A DNA stretch of 64,000 nt. Source: Glycocaulis abyssi (lineage in GTDB: Bacteria; Pseudomonadota; Alphaproteobacteria; Caulobacterales; Maricaulaceae). Shown here in pieces: positions 8,502-17,540 of the stretch. The position numbers and the translations under genes were made by a program. The notes beneath the pieces were generated by a model. It ran no database searches. It was not told the origin of the DNA and worked only from the letters and a program-made list of their open reading frames with translations. The stretch is taken from the NCBI RefSeq assembly GCF_041429775.1, contig NZ_CP163421.1, positions 1,823,001 through 1,887,000 on the forward strand, in the 5' to 3' direction. Numbering within the stretch: the first letter of the stretch is position 1; every line of letters begins with the position of its first letter.

Positions 8502-10165
8502 TCGGCCAGCCCCGGTATCGCTTCAGACGGTGGCACGGCGTCGCGCGCGCGCTCGGTCGCGGTGATGCGCCGGGCGATCCAGATCATCGCCGGCAATGCC
8601 GCCACGACCAGCAGCACCGCTGGCAGGGCCGCCTCGCCCAGCCTTTCATCGGCGGCATAATTGTGCGCGGTCACGGCCAGCGTGTTCATGTTGAAGGGCC
8701 TTAGGATCATCGTCGCGGGAAGCTCTTTGAGAACCTCCACAAATACAAGCAGGCCCGCCAGCGCGACGCCTGATGAGACCAGCGGCCAATGGACGCGCCG
8801 GGCGAGCTCCAGCGGCCTTGCGCCCAGCGAACGCGCCGCTGCGTCCAGCGACGGCGTGACGCGCGACAGCGCGCTTTCGCTGGGGCCGATGGCAGCCGCG
8901 ATGAAGCGCGCCTGATAGGCAAAGATCAGCGCCAGCGCACTGCCCGTCAGCACCAGCGGGAAGGGCGAGCCGGTGAGGACACGCCAGCTGGTATCCAGCC
9001 ATCCTTGCAGCGTGCCGAATATGATGAGCACGCCCAGCGCCGCCACGGCGCCGGGTACGCCATAGCCCATGGAGGCGATGCGCGCAGAGGCTCTTCCGGC
9101 AAGCTTTCGGGTGCGGATGGCATAGGCCAAGCCCAGCCCGATGACCGCCGCCAGAAGCCCCGATACCCCTGCCAGCACCAGCGAGTTTACCGCCGCATCC
9201 ATCAGCCCGGTTGCCGCCGGTGTATAGGCTGCCCGCCAGCCCAGCCTTGCCGCCGGAATGACGAGGCCCATCAGCACCGGCAAGAGACAGGCAAAGGCGG
9301 CCAGCATCCCGGCGAGCGGGGAGAGGCTCTGACGGCGAAACGCGCGCACATGGCCAGACGCCGCCGTCTGGCGGGCGCGGCGGCGCAAGGCCCGCTCTGC
9401 CATGAAGATGAGGAAGGTGATGGAGACCAGCAGCATGGCGAGGCGCGCCGCATCGGGGATGGAGCCCTCGCCCGCCCAGGCGCGCATCAGCGCCACGGTC
9501 AGGGTCTGCGCGCCCAAATGACTGACCGTGCCATAGTCTGCCAGTGCCTCCATCACGACCAGCGCAAGACCCGCCGCGATGGCCGGGCGCACCATGGGCA
9601 GGGCGGTGCGGGCAAAGGCGGCAAAGGGCGAACAGCCCAGCGTGCGCGCCGCGTCATAGGCGTCGGCGGACTGGGCCGAGAAGCTCTCGCGCGCCAGCAG
9701 ATAGACATAAGGGTAGAAGACGAGGCCAAAGATCGCGCCCGCGCCCAACGGACCGTGCACGGCGGGGACCCACCCGCCAAGCGGGCCTGCGCCTTGGGTC
9801 AGATCATACCAGCCATAGGCCGCCGCATAGGCGGGCATGGCCAGCGGCAGGGCCAGCATCCACTGGAAGAGATTGCGGCCGGGAAACACATAGCGCGTCA
9901 CCAGCCAGGCCGTGCCTGTGCCGATGACACCGGCAAGCGTCGCCGCCGTCAGGCCGACAATCGCGGTATTGATGAGGAATTCTGCCAGGCGCGTATTGGC
10001 GATGTGGATCAGATAATCGCTCCACGGGCCGGACACGCCCAGCCACACCACGGCCAGCAAAGGCGCAGCGCACAAAAGGCCCGCAAAAGCAGCGAGCCAG
10101 ACAGGATGCAATCCTGTCCGGCCCGTCAGCGTGCGGCGGAGTGTGGCAGTATCGGTTATGGCCAT
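8498..10165 (-). CDS. Ferric-iron ABC transporter, fused permease
   Basis: A 555-residue inner-membrane protein with two tandem BinPDT_1 permease halves (about residues 55-260 and 330-540) and about 12 hydrophobic segments. This is the FbpB/AfuB/SfuB layout, in which one chain supplies both transmembrane halves. Each half has an EAA-type loop: AARTLGCSPFAAFARTALPM and AARSLGARPLELARRVHWPL. It overlaps the binding-protein gene by 10 bp at its start and the ATPase gene by 4 bp at its end. Transported substrate is most likely Fe3+, from the neighbouring binding protein. Confidence 0.9.
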   Translation of the reverse strand: MAITDTATLRRTLTGRTGLHPVWLAAFAGLLCAAPLLAVVWLGVSGPWSDYLIHIANTRLAEFLINTAIVGLTAATLAGVIGTGTAWLVTRYVFPGRNLFQWMLALPLAMPAYAAAYGWYDLTQGAGPLGGWVPAVHGPLGAGAIFGLVFYPYVYLLARESFSAQSADAYDAARTLGCSPFAAFARTALPMVRPAIAAGLALVVMEALADYGTVSHLGAQTLTVALMRAWAGEGSIPDAARLAMLLVSITFLIFMAERALRRRARQTAASGHVRAFRRQSLSPLAGMLAAFACLLPVLMGLVIPAARLGWRAAYTPAATGLMDAAVNSLVLAGVSGLLAAVIGLGLAYAIRTRKLAGRASARIASMGYGVPGAVAALGVLIIFGTLQGWLDTSWRVLTGSPFPLVLTGSALALIFAYQARFIAAAIGPSESALSRVTPSLDAAARSLGARPLELARRVHWPLVSSGVALAGLLVFVEVLKELPATMILRPFNMNTLAVTAHNYAADERLGEAALPAVLLVVAALPAMIWIARRITATERARDAVPPSEAIPGLAE

Positions 10166-11196
10166 CCCACCCGGTCAAAAATGCGCTGGGCTTCAGCGCC
10201 GTTTTCGCCCAGCGCGTTGACGTTCAGATCACGCGCCTGGAAACCGGCAAACCCCTCAAGAACGGTGTTGTCATAGCTGACAGACGGGTCGGCGGGAAAC
10301 TCATTGGTAAGCTCGGCAAAGGCGCGCTGGGCCCGCTCTGACAGAAGGAAGGCCAGCAACGCGCGCGCAGCTTCAGGGTTGGGTGCACTGGCCGCCAGGC
10401 CCGCGCCCGACACGTTCACATAGGTGCCGCCCCGGCCCTGATCGGGGAAGACGATGCCGACAGCCTCGCCCACGGCGCGGTCGGCACTGTCCGAGGCGTT
10501 CAGCAGACGGCCAAGATAGTAGTGATTGACGATGGCAACGTCGCACTCGCCAGCTGCCACGGCGCGGATCTGGTCGGTGTCGCCGCCCTGCGGGGTGCGG
10601 GCGAGATTCTGCGCGATACCGCGCGCGAAGCTTTCCGCCGCCTCCGCGCCGTCTTCGGCGATCATGCCCGCAACCAGTGACTGGTTATAGACATTGGAGG
10701 AGGAGCGCACACACACCCGGCCTTCAAATTCCGGGCGGGCAAGGTCTGCATAATTCTGCACTTCGGACGCATCCACGCGGTCACGCGCATAGACGATGAC
10801 GCGTGCGCGGGTCGCGAAGCCGAACCAGAGATTATCGGGATGCACCAGCGTATCGGGCACCCGCTCCAGCATGCCGCCCAGATCGCCTGCGGGCTGGAAC
10901 AGGCCCGCCTGCTCGGCCCGGTGCAGACGCCCGGCATCCACCGTGATGATGACATCGGCCTGCGAACGCTCGCCATCGGCGCGCACCCGCTCGATCAGCA
11001 GATCGCCGCTTGCCTCGACCAGATTGATGCGGATGCCGGTCTCCTCGGTGAAGGCGCGGAACACCTCCTGATCGGAGGCGTAATGGCGCGCGGAGAACAC
11101 GTTGACGACGCTGTCCTGTTCAGGCTGGCCGCAGGCAGCAAGGCCGAGCGTGGCAATGACGGCGCCGACAAGGCCGTAACGGAGGCGTTCTGACAT
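10156..11196 (-). CDS. Ferric-iron ABC transporter, substrate-binding lipoprotein
   Basis: A 346-residue FbpA/AfuA-type protein that captures ferric iron and delivers it to the permease. Residues 1-22 are a lipoprotein signal (LGLAACG). VVNVFSARHYASDQ begins the mature fold and VNHYYLGRLL carries the adjacent tyrosines that coordinate iron in FbpA. The ATG at 11196 is chosen because AGAGGAAT lies just upstream; a longer reading to 11238 would add residues before the signal peptide. Membrane anchoring by lipid is unusual compared with the free periplasmic Neisseria protein but common in other groups. First gene of a three-gene operon; a candidate iron-responsive operator lies at 11278. Confidence 0.9.
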   Translation of the reverse strand: MSERLRYGLVGAVIATLGLAACGQPEQDSVVNVFSARHYASDQEVFRAFTEETGIRINLVEASGDLLIERVRADGERSQADVIITVDAGRLHRAEQAGLFQPAGDLGGMLERVPDTLVHPDNLWFGFATRARVIVYARDRVDASEVQNYADLARPEFEGRVCVRSSSNVYNQSLVAGMIAEDGAEAAESFARGIAQNLARTPQGGDTDQIRAVAAGECDVAIVNHYYLGRLLNASDSADRAVGEAVGIVFPDQGRGGTYVNVSGAGLAASAPNPEAARALLAFLLSERAQRAFAELTNEFPADPSVSYDNTVLEGFAGFQARDLNVNALGENGAEAQRIFDRVGWP

Positions 11197-11541
11197 GACA
11201 TTCCTCTTCCATCTGGGGCCGCCGGACCCGGACATCACACGATGCCGGGCCAGCGGTATGGATGCGTCATGCCAGTTTTGCGAACGCTTCGCAAGAGCAA
11301 GTCTGAATTAACTGGTACCCGATGCAGCCGCCAGCGAAGCGTGAGCGTTTCCCAAGGGGAAGACAACATTTCCATGACGGCGATATCGAAAATCGGCGCG
11401 CCAATGGTCACTTTAAAGTGATCCGCGCCTTACGGCGTGCCGCTGGCCTTTACGCACGCGCAAACCGGCATCGACTGCCCTTGCAGGCATGGCCTGCAGG
11501 CAGTCGAAAATCCGGCATTACACAGATTTAATGAGGAAATC
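11197..11541. other. Noncoding 345-bp stretch upstream of the iron operon and downstream of tRNA-Val
   Basis: No convincing ORF is present. It contains the operator-like palindrome at 11278-11294, a perfect 14-bp palindrome TCACTTTAAAGTGA at 11408-11421, and a long imperfect hairpin at about 11470-11504 whose arms read CGACTGCC...GGCAGTCG. The last could be a terminator or processing site; none is followed by a T-run. Confidence 0.5.
11278..11294. promoter_or_regulatory. Palindromic operator candidate of the iron-import operon
   Basis: TTGCGAACGCTTCGCAA is a perfect 7-3-7 inverted repeat 82 bp upstream of the binding-protein ATG. Its TGCGAA/TTCGCA arms resemble Fur-type boxes of alphaproteobacteria as I recall them. 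The position fits an operator at the operon promoter. Assignment to Fur rather than another regulator is inference. Confidence 0.5.
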
Positions 11542-11616
11542 TGGTGGGCGATACTAGGATCGAACTAGTGACCCCTTCGGTGTGAACGAAGTGCTCTACC
11601 GCTGAGCTAATCGCCC
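11542..11616 (-). tRNA. tRNA-Val (anticodon CAC)
   Basis: On the minus strand the 75-nt cloverleaf starts GGGCGATTAGCTCAG and ends ATCGCCCACCA with an encoded CCA. The acceptor stem GGGCGAT pairs with ATCGCCC. The anticodon arm is CTTCG-TTCACAC-CGAAG, giving CAC at positions 34-36, which reads GUG valine codons. The T arm has the standard GTTCGATCC. No mismatches are seen in the acceptor or anticodon stems. Confidence 0.95.
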
Positions 11617-11873
11617 GGAGGGAGCGGCGTATAGAGGCAAACCACGCATGTGGTCAAGCACTGGATCGCTCAATGAACCGGAATTCGCTGCACGCATTCA
11701 CTGGTTGGATAACAAATTCGCGAGGACCCCTCTCGTCACACTTCCGTCAAGAAGGCAAAGCATCTATATGGCTCATACCGCCGGGCGCACGACGCGGCCC
11801 CGGTATGACACCCGACAGTCACCTAAGCCGGTGCGCTTCAAGGCCCTGAGCGCGTCCGAAGGAGAATAGAGAC

Positions 11874-12092
11874 ATGGCCAGCAATGACCTTTGCACGCCT
11901 GAAGGCGCGCGCCGCCTGAAAGAACGTATTGAAGCCTACTGGAAAGAGCGCGGTTACGACGTGACCGTTGATCTGGTGGATGCCGGCTTCATGCCCGCCA
12001 TGCGGTCTGCCCGCACCGATGTGCGTTCCAACCTGGTCAACGGCATGCCCCGTCCGGCCAATGACCGCGGCGAGAACCGCCGCAGCGCGTAA
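11874..12092 (+). CDS. Conserved small protein, unknown function
   Basis: A 72-residue cytoplasmic protein (GARRLKERIEAYWKERGY, then VDAGFMPAMRSARTDVRSNLVNGMP). I recognise a similar small protein in other alphaproteobacteria but know no function. It has a helical N-terminal half and a polar, probably disordered C-terminus. A good ribosome site (GAAGGAGAATAGAGAC) lies before the ATG. It faces the gph gene convergently with only 2 bp between the stop codons. The strong start signal and the sensible sequence make it a real gene. Confidence 0.75.
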   Translation: MASNDLCTPEGARRLKERIEAYWKERGYDVTVDLVDAGFMPAMRSARTDVRSNLVNGMPRPANDRGENRRSA

Positions 12093-12094
12093 AT

Positions 12095-12793
12095 TCAGGC
12101 TGATCGCCTGTGTGCAGCCAGCTCTGCGAGGATAGCCGGCAGATCGCCGTAGGAATCGAAAAGCCGGTCAGCGCCCAGCGTGCTGACCGGCTTTTCGCTG
12201 TAACCCCTCGAAAACAGCACACAGGCCGCGCCCGCGCCCTGCGCCGCCAGCGCATCAGGCTCAGAATCGCCCACCAGAGCGATGAAGCGTCCCGGATCGC
12301 CCTCACCGGCAGCCGCCAGCAGATGCGACGGGTCCGGCTTCTTTGCCGGCGCATCCTCCGGTCCGGTGATGCGCTCAAACCGCGCCGTCAGGTTCAACGC
12401 GTCCATGAGCTGGCGCGCCAGCGCTGACGGCTTGTTGGTGCATACGCTAAGCCGTGCGCCCGATGCGCTGAGCACATCCAGCGCGCGCTCCACGCCCTCG
12501 AAGGGGCGGCTGTGCGCGGCGATATCGGCTCCGTAGGTCATCAGGAAGCGTGACAGGGCCGATTCGGCCATATCCGGCTCCAGAACGGCTCCGGCCCGGT
12601 CAAACGCCCGCACGATCAGCGCGCGCGCGCCGCGCCCGACCATGGCGCGCACATCTTCTACCGGCACCGGATCAAGACCGTAGGGCGCAATGGATTCGTT
12701 GAGCGCCCGCACCAGATCAGGCGCGGTATCCACCAGCGTGCCGTCGAGATCGAACGCGATGGACGCGCCGCGCAGAGCCTCGAAATGCGTCAT
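12095..12793 (-). CDS. gph: Phosphoglycolate phosphatase (HAD superfamily)
   Basis: The 232-residue HAD hydrolase removes phosphate from 2-phosphoglycolate, a by-product of DNA repair and oxygenation reactions, or from a related small phosphate ester. HAD motif I is AFDLDGTLVDTAPD at about residue 15, motif II is SVCTNKP, the motif III lysine is in AKKPDP and motif IV is LVGDSEPD. The cap domain lies between motifs I and II. The ATG at 12793 gives the usual Gph length; longer readings run through the upstream repeat element. GGGGAAGAC precedes this start. HAD specificity cannot be proven from sequence. Confidence 0.85.
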   Translation of the reverse strand: MTHFEALRGASIAFDLDGTLVDTAPDLVRALNESIAPYGLDPVPVEDVRAMVGRGARALIVRAFDRAGAVLEPDMAESALSRFLMTYGADIAAHSRPFEGVERALDVLSASGARLSVCTNKPSALARQLMDALNLTARFERITGPEDAPAKKPDPSHLLAAAGEGDPGRFIALVGDSEPDALAAQGAGAACVLFSRGYSEKPVSTLGADRLFDSYGDLPAILAELAAHRRSA

Positions 12794-12830
12794 GGCCAGT
12801 CTTCCCCTTCGCAAGTACGCGCCGGATGGG

Positions 12831-13142
12831 ATAGAGCGTATTTTGTTCAACTGGGAGCGGTTTGATGGTGAGTATTTTTTGTGCTGGCGAGGAGAAGACC
12901 GCAGCATGATGTGACCATCATGCGAGGATTTCGACAAAGCCGGAACAAAAAAGACCGCCAAGCCGGCGAAAGGCTGTCCCTTGTTTGAGAAAAGCACACC
13001 GCAACCGTTTCAGCTGGGTATTTCTTGCCCCGGACGGCGTTGCGCAAAGCTCACGGTATTCACACCGCATCGCTTCACGCGCCTTGCCGGACCATGAAAT
13101 ACCGGCGCTCAAACGATTCCATTTGAACGAAATACGCTCTAT
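12831..13142. repeat. 312-bp element with long imperfect inverted ends (MITE-like)
   Basis: The left end ATAGAGCGTATTTTGTTCAA and the reverse complement of the right end ATAGAGCGTATTTCGTTCAA match closely, and the match continues imperfectly for about 60 bp on each side (TGGGAGCGGTTTGA against TGGAATCGTTTGA, then CTGGCGAGG against CCGGCAAGG). In the middle is a perfect 8-bp hairpin at 12904-12923. No ORF looks real inside. It fills nearly all of the 407-bp gap between the divergent gph and glmU genes, so it probably carries or displaces their promoters. Confidence 0.7.
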
Positions 13143-13200
13143 AGCGCGGGCGGGCCTGTGATAACAGCGCCCGGCGGCAGGCACGAGGAAGGACAGCTCC

Positions 13201-14556
13201 ATGGCGAAGGCACGCGCAGTCATCATTCTGGCAGCCGGTCACGGCACGCGGATGAAGTCGGCCCTCCCAAAGCCGCTCCATGCCGTCGGCGGACGCTCCA
13301 TGCTGGACTGGAGCCTGGCGCTGGCAAACGAATGCGGCGCGGAGCAGCAGGTCGTGATCTGGGGCGCGCACGGGCCGGAGGTGAAGACCCGCGCAGAAGC
13401 CGCGGGCGCAGCTACCGCCCTGCAGGACCCGCCCATGGGCACCGGCCATGCCGTACTGTGCGGCAGAGATGCACTGGCCGGTTTTGACGGCGATGTGGCC
13501 GTACTCTTCGCCGACACGCCGCTCATTCGCGCAGAAACACTTCAGGCGGTGTTTGTCGCTCTCGATTCAGGCGCACACATCGCCGTTCTGGGCTTCGAGC
13601 CGGAAGACCCTACCGGCTATGGCCGCCTGATCGAAGACGCGTCCGGCGCGCTCACCGCCATCGTGGAAGAGAAGGAAGCCAGCGCCGAGCAAAGGGCCGT
13701 GCGCCTGTGCAATTCCGGCGTGATGGCGGCGCCTGCGCGCGTGCTCTTCGACCTGCTCTCGAAAGTCACCAACGACAACGCGAAGGGCGAATATTACCTC
13801 ACCGACATCGTCGCGCTGGGCGTCGCTGCCGGGCACACCGCCCGCGCCGTGCGCGCAGACGCGGATGAGGTGCTGGGCGTCAACTCCCGCGCCAATCTGG
13901 CTGAGGCCGAGGCCGCTTTTCAGGCCCGCGCCCGCGCCGCCGCGATGGAAGCGGGCGTCACACTGATCGCGCCGGAGACCGTCTTCTTCAGCCATGACAC
14001 GCACATCGCGAATGACGTGATTGTGGAACCCAATGTGGTCTTCCGCCCCGGCGTGCGCATCGAGACCGGCGCGGTGATCCACGCCTTCAGCCATCTGGAA
14101 GGCGCGCACATTGGCGAGAACACGTCGGTTGGGCCCTATGCCCGCCTGCGTCCCGGCGCGGTGCTGGAGACGGGCGCGAAGATCGGCAATTTTGTCGAGG
14201 TGAAGAACGCGGTCCTGCACGCCGGCGCGAAGGCCAATCACCTGGCCTATATCGGTGATGCGGATATTGGCGCGAAGGCCAATATCGGCGCGGGCACCAT
14301 CACCTGCAATTATGACGGCTTCTTCAAGCACCGCACGATTGTGGGCGATGGCGCGTTTATCGGCTCCAACTCTTCGCTGGTGGCACCTGTCACCATCGGC
14401 AAGGGGGCCTTTACAGGCTCAGGCAGCGTCATCACATCAGACGTGCCCGACGATGCGCTGGCCTTGTCGCGCGCCAGGCAGGAGAACAAGCCCGGCTGGG
14501 CGGCGCGCTTCCGCCAGATGATGCAGGCCCGCAAGGACAAGAAGAACGCCCAATAG
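13201..14556 (+). CDS. glmU: Bifunctional UDP-N-acetylglucosamine pyrophosphorylase / glucosamine-1-phosphate acetyltransferase
   Basis: The 451-residue enzyme makes UDP-GlcNAc for peptidoglycan and lipopolysaccharide. The uridylyltransferase domain (about 1-230) opens with LAAGHGTRMKSALPKPLH. The acetyltransferase domain (about 255-440) is a left-handed parallel beta-helix with hexapeptide repeats, including GNFVEVKN and NIGAGTITCNYDG. The length is standard. The ATG is preceded by GAGGAAGGACAGCTCC. The gene is divergent from gph and followed after 37 bp by an aldehyde dehydrogenase gene. The frequent partner glmS is not here. Confidence 0.96.
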   Translation: MAKARAVIILAAGHGTRMKSALPKPLHAVGGRSMLDWSLALANECGAEQQVVIWGAHGPEVKTRAEAAGAATALQDPPMGTGHAVLCGRDALAGFDGDVAVLFADTPLIRAETLQAVFVALDSGAHIAVLGFEPEDPTGYGRLIEDASGALTAIVEEKEASAEQRAVRLCNSGVMAAPARVLFDLLSKVTNDNAKGEYYLTDIVALGVAAGHTARAVRADADEVLGVNSRANLAEAEAAFQARARAAAMEAGVTLIAPETVFFSHDTHIANDVIVEPNVVFRPGVRIETGAVIHAFSHLEGAHIGENTSVGPYARLRPGAVLETGAKIGNFVEVKNAVLHAGAKANHLAYIGDADIGAKANIGAGTITCNYDGFFKHRTIVGDGAFIGSNSSLVAPVTIGKGAFTGSGSVITSDVPDDALALSRARQENKPGWAARFRQMMQARKDKKNAQ

Positions 14557-14593
14557 ACCGGGAAACCGGCCCCACACGCGAAAGGACCTCCCC

Positions 14594-16066
14594 ATGAGTG
14601 ATTACAAGTCCCGCCTGAAAGATTCCGGCCTTTGGCGCACTGACTCCTGGATCAATGGCGAGTGGGTGAAGGGCAATAGCCGGTTTGACGTCAACAACCC
14701 CGCCAATCGCGAAAAGGTCGCTGATGTGGCAAGCGTCGGGGCAGAGGGCGCCAAGCGCGCGGTGAAGGCCGCTGCGGCTGCGAACCTTGCTTGGCGGCGC
14801 ACCTCGGCGTTCGAACGCTCGCGCATCGTCAATCGCTGGTATGAGCTCATCATGGAGCATCAGGATGATCTGGGGATCATTCTGGCCGCCGAGATGGGCA
14901 AGCCGCTGAAAGAAGCCAGGGGCGAGGTTGCCTATGGCGCAGGCTTTGTCCAGTGGGCCGCAGAGGAAGCGCGCCGCGTGCATGGCGAGACCCTGCCCGT
15001 GCCGACGCCCGGCGCGCGCGGCTGGACCATCCGCCAGCCGGTGGGCGTTGTCTCGTGCATCACGCCTTGGAACTTCCCCTCTGCCATGATTACCCGCAAG
15101 TGCGGCCCGGCGCTGGCGGTGGGCTGCCCCATCGTCATCAAGCCGGCGTCTGAAACGCCGCTTTCGGCGCTGGCGCTGGCCGAGCTGGCAGACCGCGCAG
15201 GCTTCCCCAAGGGCGTGTTCAACGTCGTCACCGGCGAAGCACGCGAGATCGGCCCGGTCCTGACCAGTTCCGACGAGGTCGCGATGATCGCCTTTACCGG
15301 CTCCACGCCGGTGGGCGCGCTGCTGATGGAGCAGGCGGCCAAAACCATCAAGCGCGTCGCGCTGGAGCTCGGCGGCAATGCGCCCTTCATCATCATGGAT
15401 GACGCCGATCTTGAAAAAGCCGCTGACGGGCTGGTGCAGGGCAAGTTCCGCGCGGCCGGCCAGACTTGCGTCTCGCCCAATCGGGTCTTCGTGCAGGAAA
15501 GTGTGATGGATAAGCTGACCGAGCTTCTGAAAACGCGCGTCGCGAAACTGAAGCTGGGTGATCCCTTCGCGGGCGATACCGATGTCGGCCCGCTGATCCA
15601 TGAGGAGGCCGTTGGCCGCGTGGCCGAGCTGGTGGACAATGCCGTGTCCAGGGGCGCCAAAGTGCTCGCGGGCGGCAAATCGCGCGTGGACGATATGGGC
15701 GGGGCGTATTTCGAGCCGACCCTCATCACCGGCGCGGACCACTCCACCAGTCTTGCCTGCAACGAGATTTTCGGCCCCGTCGCCGCGCTCTACCCGTTCA
15801 AGGACGAGGACGAGGTCATCAGGCTGGCCAATGACACGCCGTATGGCCTCGCCGCCTATCTCTACACGCGCGATGCCGGGCGCATTCACCGCATCTCCGA
15901 AGGCATTGATTTTGGCATGGTAGGCGTCAACGCGCCCATGGTCGGCTCGCCAGCCACACCGTTTGGCGGCATGAAGCAGTCCGGCATTGGCCGCGAGGGT
16001 GGCAAATGGGCGGCTGAAGAGTTCACCGAGCTGAAATTCGTCCTGCTGGGCGGGGTCGATCAGTGA
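14594..16066 (+). CDS. gabD: NAD(P)-dependent succinate-semialdehyde dehydrogenase
   Basis: The 490-residue aldehyde dehydrogenase oxidises succinate semialdehyde (or a close analogue) to succinate, linking GABA breakdown to the citric acid cycle. The catalytic glutamate is in ELGGNAPFI and the nucleophilic cysteine in GQTCVSPNR. TPWNFPSAMITRK and GSTPVGALL belong to the cofactor site, and the family-typical KQSGIGREGG lies near the end. Length and motifs match GabD. It overlaps rpiA by four bases (GTGA), so the two are translated together. Other semialdehyde substrates such as glutarate semialdehyde are possible. Confidence 0.88.
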   Translation: MSDYKSRLKDSGLWRTDSWINGEWVKGNSRFDVNNPANREKVADVASVGAEGAKRAVKAAAAANLAWRRTSAFERSRIVNRWYELIMEHQDDLGIILAAEMGKPLKEARGEVAYGAGFVQWAAEEARRVHGETLPVPTPGARGWTIRQPVGVVSCITPWNFPSAMITRKCGPALAVGCPIVIKPASETPLSALALAELADRAGFPKGVFNVVTGEAREIGPVLTSSDEVAMIAFTGSTPVGALLMEQAAKTIKRVALELGGNAPFIIMDDADLEKAADGLVQGKFRAAGQTCVSPNRVFVQESVMDKLTELLKTRVAKLKLGDPFAGDTDVGPLIHEEAVGRVAELVDNAVSRGAKVLAGGKSRVDDMGGAYFEPTLITGADHSTSLACNEIFGPVAALYPFKDEDEVIRLANDTPYGLAAYLYTRDAGRIHRISEGIDFGMVGVNAPMVGSPATPFGGMKQSGIGREGGKWAAEEFTELKFVLLGGVDQ

Positions 16067-16767
16067 GCGCGCAGAGCCAGAAGGCCAGAGCCGCTGAAGC
16101 CGCGCTGGAGTATATCGAGGACGGCATGATTGTCGGCCTTGGTTCGGGCTCCACCGCCGCCCTTTTCGTCAAGGCGCTGGGGCGCCGCTGCGCGGCCGGT
16201 GATCTCTCGATCAAGGGCATCCCCACCTCGCGCGAGACCGAACAGATCGCGCTTGAGGCGGGCGTGCCTCTCATCCCGATCGAGCAGGCCGACCGCATTG
16301 ATGTGGCCGTCGATGGCGCCGACGAGGTTGATGGCGGCTTCCGCCTCATCAAGGGCGGGGGCGGCTGCCTCCTGCGCGAGAAGATCATCGCCGATGCCGC
16401 CGATTACATGATCGTGCTGATCGACGAGACCAAGCTCGTCGAGACGCTCGGCGCCTTCCCGCTGCCGGTCGAGATCGATCCGTTCGGCTGGACGATCACC
16501 GCCAAGAAAGTGTTCGACGCGCTGCGCCGCGCAGGCGTGGAGCGGCCTCTGGTCGATATCCGCCGCCAAGGCGACCGGGCCGAGCCCTTCATCAGTGATG
16601 GCGGGCATTACATTCTCGACTGCGCCTGCGGGGCCATTGAAGACGCCTACAGCGTGGATGCCGAGCTGCTGGCCATACCCGGCGTAGTCGATCACGGCCT
16701 CTTCCTCGATCAGGCCCGCGTGGTGATCGTCGGCGAGGATGACGATGTGAAAGTGATGGAGCTTTAG
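16063..16767 (+). CDS. rpiA: Ribose-5-phosphate isomerase A
   Basis: The 234-residue enzyme interconverts ribose 5-phosphate and ribulose 5-phosphate in the pentose phosphate pathway. GLGSGSTAALFVKALG near residue 25, the DGADEVD motif near residue 84 and KGGGGCLLREKI near residue 97 are the active-site signatures of type A. The start is GTG at 16063, overlapping the stop of the dehydrogenase gene. Length is normal. Confidence 0.95.
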   Translation: MSAQSQKARAAEAALEYIEDGMIVGLGSGSTAALFVKALGRRCAAGDLSIKGIPTSRETEQIALEAGVPLIPIEQADRIDVAVDGADEVDGGFRLIKGGGGCLLREKIIADAADYMIVLIDETKLVETLGAFPLPVEIDPFGWTITAKKVFDALRRAGVERPLVDIRRQGDRAEPFISDGGHYILDCACGAIEDAYSVDAELLAIPGVVDHGLFLDQARVVIVGEDDDVKVMEL

Positions 16768-16872
16768 CGCTCTCTTTCCTGACCAGCATTGTCAGCCGGT
16801 GGCAGGTATCGCCCCGGCAGGCCCGGCGCTAGGCTTCTTTCCGGTTCAATGATCGCCGGAAAGGGCCTGCCA

Positions 16873-17469
16873 ATGCGCGCGTTTCTCACCGCCCTCGTCA
16901 TGATTGTGGCCCTGCCGTTTGCGGGCCTTGCCGATGACCGCGCCGAACGCATCGAGGCCGCGCGCAGCTTCGCGCTCACCAGCGGCTTGTGGCAGGCCAT
17001 CCTCAGCAATATCCCGGATCTCGGCGAGGTCGTGGTTGAGGGCATACGCGAGACGCGGCCAGACCTTCGCGGCGATCAGGCCCGCGATATAGCTGCGCTG
17101 CTCAATGCCCGCTTTGAGGCCGAGCAGCCTGCCTTCCTCAATACGGTGTCCGGCGTGCTCGCCAACCACCTCTCAACGGCCGATCTTCAGGCTTTGACGG
17201 CCTATTTCGAGAGCCAACCCGGTCAGATCCAGGCCCGCGCGATTGCGCACGGCAACGAAACGAGCGCCGAGGAATTGACCGCGCTGATCCTTGCACTGCC
17301 AGCCGAGCAGCAAGCCGCCATCGAAGAGTTCGGCAATAGCGCGGCGGCCCGTAACTGGCTTTCGGTCCAGCCGCGCTTCATCCCGGAAATCGAGCAGGTC
17401 TCGGAAAGCTTCGGCGAAAACCTGGTCTACAGCTCCGCGACGGAGATACAGGCGATTCTGGCGCGCTGA
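16873..17469 (+). CDS. Exported DUF2059 protein, unknown function
   Basis: A 198-residue protein with a cleavable signal peptide (MRAFLTALVMIVALPFAGLADD). The central LSTADLQALTAYFESQPGQ is the core of the DUF2059 family. These proteins are periplasmic and uncharacterised. The ATG at 16873 places the signal peptide at the very N-terminus and has AAAGGG upstream. The gene follows rpiA by about 105 bp on the same strand, a neighbourhood I recall in related alphaproteobacteria. The C-terminal half is helical with no catalytic motif. Confidence 0.75.
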   Translation: MRAFLTALVMIVALPFAGLADDRAERIEAARSFALTSGLWQAILSNIPDLGEVVVEGIRETRPDLRGDQARDIAALLNARFEAEQPAFLNTVSGVLANHLSTADLQALTAYFESQPGQIQARAIAHGNETSAEELTALILALPAEQQAAIEEFGNSAAARNWLSVQPRFIPEIEQVSESFGENLVYSSATEIQAILAR

Positions 17470-17481
17470 CCCCCACACAGT

Positions 17482-17515
17482 GAAACCCCGGAACCGCGAA
17501 GCGGTATCCGGGGCC
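17482..17515. repeat. Hairpin repeat, family 4, copy A
   Basis: GAAACCCCGGAACCGCGAAG followed by CGGTATCCGGGGCC forms a stem with CCCCGGA/TCCGGGG arms. The same word with two changes occurs at 29523-29556. Just 12 bp after the DUF2059 stop, it may serve as a terminator. Confidence 0.7.
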
Positions 17516-17540
17516 TGTTGCCTCATCGGCAAGCGCTTTT

